Assembly: GCA_946547205.1 (NCBI GenBank)
Contig: CAMNPA010000057.1
Location: 1 to 7,363 of the forward strand
Length of the DNA: 7,363 bases
Direction of reading: 5' to 3'
DNA from: an uncultured Selenomonadales bacterium
GTDB lineage: Bacteria > Bacillota > Negativicutes > Selenomonadales > Selenomonadaceae
Below, piece after piece: positions 1 to 6,500 of this stretch. How positions within the stretch are numbered: the first letter of the stretch is position 1; each line of letters opens with the position of its first letter. The position numbers and the translations under genes are program-made. The notes beneath the pieces were generated by a model, which ran no database searches, was not told where the DNA came from, and was given only the letters and a program-made list of their open reading frames with translations.

Positions 1-786
1 ACTGTCGCGGCGGAACGTCCCGTTGCGATTCAAATTTTCGGCTCGAATCCCGAATTCTGCGCGGAAGCTGCGGCTTACATTGAGCAACTCGGCTCGGCTG
101 ATGTTATCGATTTTAATTGCGGCTGTCCTGCTCCGAAAATTTTCAACAACGCTGAAGGCTCCGCGCTGATGAAAAATCCCGTGCTCGTCGAAAAAATTTT
201 GTCCGCCGTGAAAAAATCCGTGAGCTTGCCCGTGAGCGTCAAGATTCGGCTCGGTGTCAATGCAAATCAAATTAACGCCGTGGAAATTGCCAAACGTGCG
301 GAATCGGCGGGCGTCGACTTCATCGCTGTTCACGGCAGAACTCGCGAACAATTTTATTCGGGCGTTGCAAATTGGAACGAGATCGCCAAAGTCAAAGCCG
401 CCGTGAAAATTCCCGTCATTGCAAATGGCGACGTTCGAGACTTCGACAGCTTGGACAAAATTTTTTCCGTGACGAATGCTGACGGCGTGATGATTGGCAG
501 AGCCGCGCAGGGCAACCCGTGGATTATCAATCGCTTGCTGAAATATTTTTTGACGGGCGAAAAAATTCCGCTGCCGAATTTGATTGAACGTGCTGATGTT
601 ATGCGTCGTCACCTGGAAAAAATTATCGCGTTCAAGGGCGAACGTGTCGGCGTCCGTGAAATGCGTGCTCATGCTGCGTGGTACACGAAAGGCTTGACGG
701 GCGGAGCAGAGCTTAGGAATTTGTTTAATCGCGCTGAATTTGCCGACGACTTCTTAAAAATCATCGACCTTATGACGAAACACTAA
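1..786 (+). CDS. dusB: tRNA-dihydrouridine synthase, DusB-like (5' end missing)
   Basis: This FMN-dependent enzyme uses NAD(P)H to reduce uridine to dihydrouridine in tRNA; it is cytoplasmic. Reading frame 1 is open from the window edge to the TAA at 784-786, giving 261 visible residues. DusB-family proteins are usually about 320 residues, so roughly 60 N-terminal residues, including the first part of the FMN-binding barrel, lie outside. Seen in order: RPVAIQIFG (6-14), the NCGCPAPK loop with the catalytic Cys at 42, SALMKNP, VKIR with the conserved Lys at 81, VHGRTR from 110, ANGDV (141-145), GRAAQGNPW from 166, and a C-terminal helical part containing MRAHAAWY and KGLTGG. The family is secure. 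The DusB subgroup rests on overall resemblance. It probably shares a transcript with the phosphatase 24 bases downstream, since no terminator lies between them. Confidence 0.93.
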   Translation, partial: TVAAERPVAIQIFGSNPEFCAEAAAYIEQLGSADVIDFNCGCPAPKIFNNAEGSALMKNPVLVEKILSAVKKSVSLPVSVKIRLGVNANQINAVEIAKRAESAGVDFIAVHGRTREQFYSGVANWNEIAKVKAAVKIPVIANGDVRDFDSLDKIFSVTNADGVMIGRAAQGNPWIINRLLKYFLTGEKIPLPNLIERADVMRRHLEKIIAFKGERVGVREMRAHAAWYTKGLTGGAELRNLFNRAEFADDFLKIIDLMTKH

Positions 787-798
787 TCAAAAAAATTT

Positions 799-803
799 GG
801 AGG
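799..803 (+). promoter_or_regulatory. Ribosome binding site of the phosphatase gene
   Basis: GGAGG lies 7 bases before the ATG at 811, a near-perfect Shine-Dalgarno element that fixes the start. It lies in the short gap after the dusB stop. Confidence 0.8.
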
Positions 804-810
804 TATCGCA

Positions 811-1239
811 ATGAAAATTTTATTCGTATGCAGCGGAAATACCGGGCGTTCACCGATGGCGCAATTCGTGATGAAAAAGTTAATCAAAGACGCTGGCTTG
901 AGCGAAAAAATTTCAGTATCATCTGCCGCGAGCAAACCTACTGACGGCGGAATTCTTCATCAGGGCATTGCCGCAAAACTCGGCATGGAAAAAATTCCGT
1001 TCGACACGCACATTTCGCGCACAATCACGCCCGAAGACTACGCCGCGAACGATTTGATTGTTTGCATGGACGCGGGCAACGTTGAGCAGGTCAAGGCGAT
1101 TTGCGGCGGCGATCCCGATAAAAAAATTTCAATGCTCCTCGACAAAGACATTCCCTGGGACAAAAACGGCTTCAACACGACTTTTAACGACATCATGAGC
1201 GGTTGCAAAGCTTTGCTTGAAAAAATCTCCGCGAAATGA
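811..1239 (+). CDS. Low-molecular-weight protein phosphatase, probable protein-arginine phosphatase (YwlE-like)
   Basis: A cytoplasmic cysteine phosphatase of 142 residues, normal for the LMW-PTP fold. The P-loop is at the extreme N-terminus: Cys7-Ser-Gly-Asn-Thr-Gly-Arg13-Ser, where Cys7 is the nucleophile and Arg13 binds phosphate. Thr11 is the residue that marks arginine phosphatases such as Bacillus YwlE, where tyrosine phosphatases have a bulkier residue, so phosphoarginine is the likelier substrate (family knowledge plus inference). SSAAS (37-41), HISRTITPEDY (67-77) and DLIVCMD (81-87) are further family landmarks. Two oddities: position 12 is Gly instead of the common second Cys, and the usual Asp-Pro general-acid dipeptide near residue 113 reads DIPW, with one residue between Asp and Pro. 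GGAGG at 799-803 supports this ATG. A strong terminator follows. Confidence 0.9.
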   Translation: MKILFVCSGNTGRSPMAQFVMKKLIKDAGLSEKISVSSAASKPTDGGILHQGIAAKLGMEKIPFDTHISRTITPEDYAANDLIVCMDAGNVEQVKAICGGDPDKKISMLLDKDIPWDKNGFNTTFNDIMSGCKALLEKISAK

Positions 1240-1270
1240 TTTGCGTTTGATTAATATCTTGCCAACAAAA

Positions 1271-1308
1271 AATTCCCGCAAGATTTTTCCTGCGGGAGTT
1301 TTATTTTC
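1271..1308 (+). terminator. Rho-independent terminator after the phosphatase gene
   Basis: TCCCGCA (1274-1280) pairs perfectly with TGCGGGA (1291-1297) across a 10-base loop. The stem extends to 10 bp with a T-G wobble and two A-T pairs. TTTTATTTT follows at once. It ends the dusB-phosphatase transcript and insulates the Bro-N gene. Confidence 0.9.
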
Positions 1309-1349
1309 TGAAACAAAAAAAAGCTTTTTGACGCGAGCAAGAGTTTTTC

Positions 1350-1379
1350 TTGACAACCCTCGCTCGCTTGTGCTATTCT
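1350..1379 (+). promoter_or_regulatory. SigA-type promoter of the Bro-N gene
   Basis: A consensus -35 TTGACA (1350-1355) is followed after 18 bases by the -10 TATTCT (1374-1379), which is extended by TG at 1371-1372. The expected start is near 1386, giving a leader of about 118 bases before the ATG at 1504. Confidence 0.75.
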
Positions 1380-1385
1380 TAGCAC
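1370..1385 (+). promoter_or_regulatory. Operator-like inverted repeat over the -10 element
   Basis: GTGCTA (1370-1375) and TAGCAC (1380-1385) form a perfect 6-bp inverted repeat around TTCT. It covers the whole -10 hexamer and reaches the expected start point, a typical repressor position. The binding protein is unknown; the encoded Bro-N protein is one candidate (inference). Confidence 0.45.
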
Positions 1386-1404
1386 CGTAGAATTTACCAT
1401 AATC

Positions 1405-1479
1405 GACGCGAGGTGCGTCCGAAAAAGTTTTTACGTTGTGAATTGTAGCAAAGCACCCTGCGTTTGTCAAGATTTTGCT
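1405..1479 (+). other. Structured leader of the Bro-N gene
   Basis: The untranslated leader contains a small hairpin, GACGC (1405-1409) with GCGTC (1415-1419), and a longer-range pairing of AGCAAA (1447-1452) with TTTGCT (1474-1479). Neither has a proper terminator tail and no known riboswitch is recognised. It could affect translation, or mean nothing. Confidence 0.25.
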
Positions 1480-1488
1480 GTCCATTTG

Positions 1489-1495
1489 AAAGGAG
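1489..1495 (+). promoter_or_regulatory. Ribosome binding site deciding the Bro-N start
   Basis: AAAGGAG ends 8 bases before the ATG at 1504. The longer in-frame start, GTG at 1438, has no such element, and the 22 extra residues it would add are not part of the Bro-N fold. Confidence 0.8.
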
Positions 1496-1503
1496 CATGT
1501 ATC

Positions 1504-2253
1504 ATGGAAAACAACATTCAAATCTTCGAGCACGAACAATTCGGCAAAGTCCGCGCAATGTTGATTGACGGTGAGCCGTGGTTTGTCGCAGTCGATGTCT
1601 GTCGCGTTCTTGAAATCAAAAATTCTCGTGACGCAGTCTCAAGATTAAACGACGATGAAAAAATGACCGTAGATTTAAGCGACAGTCATTCTGGAAAGCG
1701 CGGCGGAGCGCAATTTATGACCGTCGTCAACGAGCCTGGTCTCTATCGTCTCATCTTTGCCAGTCGCAAGCCCGAAGCCCTCAAATTCCAGCGTTGGGTC
1801 TATCATGAAGTCTTGCCTTCGATTCGCAAAACGGGCAGCTATTCTCTCGTCGCCAAACCCGAATCTGTCGTCACTTTTCCCGAACCGATTTACCGCGTCT
1901 ATGCTATTCTGTTCAAAGGCGGCCTCGTTAAAACCGGTTGCACAAAAAGATTGTGTACTCGTATGAGCGAAGTAAAGCGCGAATTTAAACGCGAAATTGA
2001 ACGCGCGACCAAATGTGAGATTGTCGACATATATTTTTCGCCTCTCATGTATTGCGAAGACGCCCGCTTAGTTGAGCGGTGCTGCAAAGAAGTTTTTTCC
2101 TCGCAACTCGTGAAAGGCGAATTTTTTTCTGCCGAATTTGCCGAAGTGTGCGCCGCTATCGATCGTTTCGTTAAGCTCGCCGCTGTTAAACCGCTTGTCA
2201 CCAAACATTACATCGCCGCTGAAAAATTACTCGCCGATAAGAATTCAGTTTGA
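1504..2253 (+). CDS. Bro-N domain protein with C-terminal GIY-YIG/T5orf172-like domain
   Basis: 249 residues in two parts. Residues 1-112 match the Bro-N domain of phage and baculovirus antirepressor-type proteins: QFGKVRAMLIDGEPWFVAVDVCRVLEI, a two-strand start and helix, then VNEPGLYRLIFASRKPEA and FQRWVYHEVLPSIRKTGSY. This domain is thought to bind DNA. Residues 128-212 resemble the GIY-YIG superfamily, T5orf172 branch. Tyr133 (VYAI) and KTG at 143-145 stand for the two signature strands. Arg153 and Glu181 sit where the catalytic Arg and Glu are expected, and VKGEFF at 193-198 matches the end of the fold. Bro-N joined to T5orf172 is a known viral and prophage combination. AAAGGAG at 1489-1495 selects the ATG at 1504 over an in-frame GTG at 1438. 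The gene has its own promoter and terminator. No other phage gene is nearby, so it looks like a lone accessory gene. Nuclease activity is not proven by these residues. Confidence 0.85.
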   Translation: MENNIQIFEHEQFGKVRAMLIDGEPWFVAVDVCRVLEIKNSRDAVSRLNDDEKMTVDLSDSHSGKRGGAQFMTVVNEPGLYRLIFASRKPEALKFQRWVYHEVLPSIRKTGSYSLVAKPESVVTFPEPIYRVYAILFKGGLVKTGCTKRLCTRMSEVKREFKREIERATKCEIVDIYFSPLMYCEDARLVERCCKEVFSSQLVKGEFFSAEFAEVCAAIDRFVKLAAVKPLVTKHYIAAEKLLADKNSV

Positions 2254-2277
2254 ATCCTGTCGGCGAATTTTTTTTTT
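2231..2277 (+). terminator. Rho-independent terminator overlapping the Bro-N stop codon
   Basis: TCGCCGA (2231-2237) pairs with TCGGCGA (2260-2266). Inside, ATTCA and TGAAT form a second short helix around GTT, and ten T residues (2268-2277) follow. The TGA stop at 2251-2253 lies inside the hairpin, so the last codons double as terminator stem. Confidence 0.85.
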
Positions 2278-2287
2278 GCGCGCAGCG
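2261..2287 (+). repeat. Left copy of a near-repeat flanking the sigma-helicase unit
   Basis: The core T9-GCGCGC (2269-2283) recurs exactly at 6707-6721. Similarity extends to CGGC on the left and CG on the right, with a few differences and one T more here. The two copies bracket the sigma and helicase genes. The composition is simple, so chance is a real alternative. Confidence 0.35.
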
Positions 2288-2300
2288 ATAAGTTCAATCG

Positions 2301-2346
2301 TTGTCTTTTCACAAGAGACAAAATTTTTCATGACGTGTGATATAAT
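2301..2346 (+). promoter_or_regulatory. Promoter of the sigma-helicase operon, with an inverted repeat
   Basis: A perfect -10 TATAAT (2341-2346) carries an extended TGA in front (2338-2340). No good -35 is present; the best is GACAAA (2317-2322) at 18 bases. An inverted repeat, TTGTCT (2301-2306) and AGACAA (2316-2321) with a 9-base spacer, overlaps that -35 region. This suggests an activator or repressor site (inference). Confidence 0.55.
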
Positions 2347-2380
2347 TGCCGCAAAATTTTTGGATTGAAGGATTGTTTTT

Positions 2381-3088
2381 ATGAACACGCAATACATTTT
2401 CGAGCGAATCAAGCCTTACGTCAAAGATAACAAGCTCACTTACGACGACTTCGACAAAATTTTTGGATTCATGCCGCTCAAGGCGCAGTATCCAATCGTT
2501 TACGCCATCGAAGACGATTTGCACGTTGAGCTTGTCGACGAATTTGATGAGCCGCCCGTTGAAGAAATTCCCGCCGAAGTTGCGTCGCTGATTGTCCGAA
2601 AGCCGCATGAGATAAAAGTTTCAAACAAATTTTTGATTCGCTTGATTCAAGACGGCGACGAACAGGCCAAGCAAGATCTCTGCGTTAAAAACAGCGGACT
2701 CGTCGGAAAATTCGCCGTGAAACTTTTAAAGCAGTATCCAAACACTTTGGAGCTTGAAGATTTGATGCAGGAAGGATTCGCAGGAATGTTGAAGGCAGCG
2801 GAACGATTTAATTTCGGCAAGGATACACAATTCAGCACTTACGCGACGTGGTGGATTCGGCAGGCAATGGAACGAGCAATTTTTGACACAGGCTTAATGA
2901 TTCGTTTGCCGGTGCACATCACGGAAAAAATTCTTAAGGCGTCAAAACTCGACAGAGAATTTCAAATGCAGAATATTGAAGTGCGCAAACGACTTGAACT
3001 TATCGCGCAAGAAATGGATACGACTTCCGAAAAAGTTCGTGAGCTTTTCAAATGGCGCGACGTTTATATTTCAAATGCAGAATATTGA
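2381..3088 (+). CDS. Sigma factor, N-terminal piece (regions 1.1-like, 2 and part of 3)
   Basis: As written, translation from the ATG at 2381 (GAAGGA at 2367-2372) gives 235 residues. Residues 10-55, with LTYDDFDKIF and VELVDE, resemble sigma region 1.1. Residues 81-175 form region 2: LEDLMQEGF (114-122), FSTYATWWIRQAM (131-143), which includes the -10 recognition and melting helix, and MIRLPVHI (163-170), where region 3.0 begins. After Tyr229 the frame enters the duplicate and adds the non-native tail ISNAEY before the stop. The product would keep core-binding and -10 contacts but lacks region 4, so it should not recognise a -35 element. Whether it is stable or active is unknown. Confidence 0.7.
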   Translation: MNTQYIFERIKPYVKDNKLTYDDFDKIFGFMPLKAQYPIVYAIEDDLHVELVDEFDEPPVEEIPAEVASLIVRKPHEIKVSNKFLIRLIQDGDEQAKQDLCVKNSGLVGKFAVKLLKQYPNTLELEDLMQEGFAGMLKAAERFNFGKDTQFSTYATWWIRQAMERAIFDTGLMIRLPVHITEKILKASKLDREFQMQNIEVRKRLELIAQEMDTTSEKVRELFKWRDVYISNAEY

Positions 3089-3176
3089 AGTGCGCAAACG
3101 ACTTGAACTTATCGCGCAAGAAATGGATACGACTTCCGAAAAAGTTCGTGAGCTTTTCAAATGGCGCGACGTTTAT
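2959..3176 (+). repeat. Perfect 109-bp tandem duplication, two copies
   Basis: 2959-3067 and 3068-3176 are identical over all 109 bases and directly adjacent; the bases just outside (2958 against 3067, 3068 against 3177) break the match. Each copy encodes Phe194-Tyr229 of the sigma factor (QMQNIEVRKRL to KWRDVY). Identity without a single change in coding sequence points to a very recent event, active homogenisation, or an assembly artefact. Confidence 0.97.
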
Positions 3177-3509
3177 TTTCGCATCGCATCGCTTGATAAA
3201 CCTGTCGGCGAAGACATGGACACGCCGCTTGCTGAATTCGTCATCAGCGAAGAAAATCCGACTGACGACACGTTGTCGATTATGTTGTTGCGTGAACAAC
3301 TCGACGAAGCTCTTGGAACTTTAACGCCGCGCGAAAAAAATGTTCTGATGTTGAGATTCGGCTTGGAAGACGGCAAAGAACGCACGCTTGAAGATGTCGG
3401 CAAAATTTTCAACGTCACTCGCGAACGAATTCGGCAGATTGAGGCGAAGGCTCTGCACAAACTCCGTCATCCTGCCCGATCAAAAAAACTCAAAGACTTT
3501 TTGGATTGA
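3075..3509 (+). CDS. Sigma factor, C-terminal piece (regions 3 and 4)
   Basis: The frame that continues the sigma protein is open through the second copy to TGA 3507-3509. From the in-frame ATG at 3075 it encodes 144 residues: region 3 (MQNIEV to RDVYFRIASL), the 3.2 linker DKPVGEDMDTPLAEF, and region 4 (81-144) with TPREKNVLMLRFGL and the helix-turn-helix TLEDVGKIFNVTRERIRQIEA that reads the -35 element. The ATG lies 11 bases before the stop of the N-terminal piece, so termination and restart could produce it, but no clear ribosome binding site precedes it. A start further up at TTG 2976 would add a stretch translated out of frame and is not credible. Confidence 0.5.
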   Translation: MQNIEVRKRLELIAQEMDTTSEKVRELFKWRDVYFRIASLDKPVGEDMDTPLAEFVISEENPTDDTLSIMLLREQLDEALGTLTPREKNVLMLRFGLEDGKERTLEDVGKIFNVTRERIRQIEAKALHKLRHPARSKKLKDFLD

Positions 3510-3510
3510 G

Positions 3511-3517
3511 AAGGTGA
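3511..3517 (+). promoter_or_regulatory. Ribosome binding site of the helicase gene
   Basis: AAGGTGA begins 2 bases after the sigma stop and ends 4 bases before the ATG at 3522. The tight packing supports co-transcription and possibly coupled translation. Confidence 0.65.
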
Positions 3518-3521
3518 GATT

Positions 3522-6500
3522 ATGACGAACGAAATTATTTCCAACATACTGCGCGCGAAAATTGCCGGCTTGCCAAAAGGAAATGTTGCTGTCGTGCTTA
3601 AAGGCGTCCCGCTGAATTTTGTCGACGATAAAAATTTGCCGGAAGATTTGGACGAGGCGAAAGAAAATCCGATGAAATATTTTTCGCGGCTGACTCTTGG
3701 CGGACGAAATATTTTCACGCACGAAGAATTTCTTTTGATGCGCGCGCTGATTCTCATGCAATACGACAAGATTTATCTCGTGAACAACAACCTGTTCATG
3801 GAGCAATATCCGATTGAGGCAAAACTTTGCGACGCGACGAAAAAAATTTTGCTTGAGCACTTCACGGAGAAAGAAAATATTATCGACGAGCCGGACGCGG
3901 AAAATCTCGGCAGTGTCGCGAAAATCGTTGATATGTTTGTCGAGTTGAAAGACTGCGGCAATTTTTTTGTCGGCGTTTACAGTGACGAGCAGCTTTTGAA
4001 CGAACCGAAGATTAAAATTCTGAACTTGTTCGCGCCCGCCGATGTTGAGCTTGATGAAGTTGATTCGACCGCCGCGCAGAATTTTGTTGACTTGCAGGAG
4101 GAAACGGACTTCGTCGACTTCGTGCGGCAAATTATTTTATCGACGCCCGAAAAAATTTTTGTGCGAACTCAAAACTACACGGGCGACAAAGAGAAACTCA
4201 ATTCGCACCTGAAAATTCTCAACAAAGATTTTGCCGCGCAGACGAGAATTTTTCGCGTGCGCCCGGAAAAATTCAGACGAGGCTTTGAACACCGCGACGC
4301 TTACTCCGAAATTTTGAAACGCCATTGGAATTACGACGCGTTCAGAAATTTTAACGTCTACGACCTGCAAAAACTTGACGACGGGATTAAAAGCACGTTC
4401 GACGTTTCGCAGGAGCAAATCATTTCGGACATCGTTGAGCAAGTCGAACTTTGCACGGACAACGAAAATTTTCGCGACGTTTTTGTCACGGCACCGACGG
4501 GAGCGGGCAAATCCGTCATCTTCCAAATTCCCGCGATTTACCTTGCCGAAAAGCACAACCTGCTGACGATTGTAATTTCGCCGCTTATCGGGCTGATGAA
4601 CGACCAAGTAAAAAATCTTGAGCTGAAAAATTATCGTCAAGTCGAAACGATTAACTCCGACATTTCGCCGATTGTCAAGGAACAAGTCATCAACAGAGTT
4701 GCGGCGGGCGAGTGCAATATTCTTTACATTTCACCGGAAACTTTGCTTAGCCGCAGCGACATTGAACAGCTCATCGGTCAAAGAATCGTCGGGCTCATCG
4801 TGATTGACGAGGCGCACATTGTAACGACTTGGGGCAAGCAATTCCGTCCCGATTATTGGTTTTTGGGCGACCACATCAGAAAATTGCGCAAGACGCAGAG
4901 CAATCGCAAAGGGCATTCGTTCGTTATCGCGACCTTCACGGCGACGGCGATTTATCACGGCGTCGAGGACATGTACGAGGAAACGATTAACAGCTTGCAC
5001 ATGATCGACCCGATAACTTATCTCGGCTACATAAAACGCGGCGACATCGAAATAAAAATCTCTCAAAAGTTTGACAAGGGCGAGCGCGCCGAATTTGAGT
5101 TGCAAAAATACACGGACATAAAAAATGCCGTCGTCGCGGCGAACATTTACGGCAAGAAGACGCTGATTTATTTTCCGGAAGTGAAGCTTATCGAAGAAGC
5201 CAAGATGCTCCTTCAGAACGACAATTTGTTTTCGGGCGTGGCGACTTATCATGGGCAAATGTTCAAAGACGACAAGCGCGAGAATTACGAGAGCTTTTTG
5301 AGCGGCGAAAAGCCCGTTATGTTGGCGACAAAAGCTTTCGGCATGGGAATTGACATTGACGACATTGAAATTGTAATGCACTTTGCTCCGACGGGAAATG
5401 TTTGCGATTACGTGCAGGAGTTGGGACGTGCGGCTCGACGAAAAAATTTGCGCGGCGTGGCGATTTATCATTACGACAAGAGCGATTTCAAATATATCAA
5501 GCGACTGCACGGGCTTTCCGCGATAAAAAATTATCAGCTCGTTGCCGTGGCGAAAAAAATTTATGAGCTGTGGCGTTTCAAGCAGAAAAATAATCTTTTG
5601 CTCGACGCGGAGAACTTCACGTATATTTTCGACAAGTACGCCGACGAATCGACCGCCGTCAACAAAGTCAAGACTGCGCTGCTGATTATCCAGAAAGATT
5701 TTGAGGCACGATTTGGATTTTCGCCGCTGACTGTCCGACCGATACCGCTTTTTGCAACGGGATTCTTCACGATAAATCCTGTGACGCAAAAAAATCTTCG
5801 ACGCGACTTCGGAGCTTGTTGCACGCCGATTGAATCGTCGTTGAATATCTGCCGCGTGAATTTGCAAATGATTTGGGAAAAAAATTTTCGCGACAAGTCT
5901 TTTCCGCAGTTCAAATATCTGCTTTACACGAAGAGCGGCGAATTGAATTTCAACGGGAAATATCCGCTGGAGCCCGCGCTTTGTGTCACGATAGATTTTG
6001 TCGACGACTTCCGCGCAATTTTTCAAAACTTGTTCGGCAAGTTCAAGGCGGCGATAAATCAATCGGTAAAAGACGCGTCGTATACTTCCGTTAAAGATTT
6101 GAGCAAAAAAATTTCCGGCGACAAAATTTCCGAATATCGGGCGCGAAATATCTGCGAAGTTCTAATCGCGTCGATGAGCTCTTATCGGAAAAATTTCAAT
6201 CCCAAAATGCATTCAGCCTTCGCGCTGAAGACCATGCCCGATGGAAATGTTCGCTATCGTTTCAACACGGCGATACGTTTTTATTTTTATTGGGTCGAAA
6301 AAATTTTCGCAAAGATTGTTGACGAGACGGCGGACGGACAACTTTACATCAAGGACGCGTCAAGCAAGCGTGCCAAGGAAATTAACACGGTGCTCGGAAT
6401 TTTGGAGGCTTTGGGCGTTTTGAATTTCAACATGGCGGGCGGCGCGAACAGTCAGCTTTACATTCACATCAACCAGATTCGCAACTTGAAAAACATAATC

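Larger units (their letters stand above)
2381..3509 (+). pseudogene. RpoD-like sigma factor gene interrupted by a 109-bp tandem duplication
   Basis: Joined across the duplication, the locus encodes a complete sigma-70 family factor of 339 residues, which directs RNA polymerase to promoters. The duplicated length, 109, is not a multiple of three, so the reading frame shifts at the second copy and ends at TGA 3086-3088. Deleting either copy gives a continuous reading: VYFRIASLDKPVGE across the joint, as expected between regions 3.0/3.1 and 3.2. Everything else looks intact: region 1.1-like start, regions 2, 3 and 4, ribosome binding site and promoter. The damage therefore seems recent, or reversible. 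It is probably an alternative sigma factor, since it is shorter than the usual primary sigma and its region 2.1 is divergent. An assembly error is the main non-biological explanation. Confidence 0.75.

Noticed and set aside
1438..1503. In-frame GTG start giving 22 extra residues on the Bro-N protein
   Set aside because: It has no ribosome binding site, and AAAGGAG sits just before the ATG at 1504, which matches the usual Bro-N start.
1129..1539. Minus-strand open frame of 136 codons over the intergenic region
   Set aside because: It overlaps the terminator, the promoter and parts of two plus-strand genes, and its product resembles nothing.
2976..3074. TTG start at 2976 for the C-terminal sigma piece
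   Set aside because: This part would translate the first duplicate copy out of frame, giving a sequence unrelated to sigma factors; only the reading from the second copy is native.
2959..3176. Duplication considered as a CRISPR or a multi-copy repeat array
   Set aside because: There are only two copies, directly adjacent, without spacers, and they are coding sequence.
3480..4685. Minus-strand open frames of 216 and 182 codons opposite the helicase N-terminus
   Set aside because: Same antisense effect of codon bias; the plus-strand frame runs without a break into the helicase core and has the proper ribosome binding site.
4731..6062. Long open frame of 443 codons on the minus strand within the helicase gene
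   Set aside because: It is exactly antisense to the well-supported helicase core, its protein has no recognisable motif, and codon bias of the plus-strand gene explains the lack of stops.
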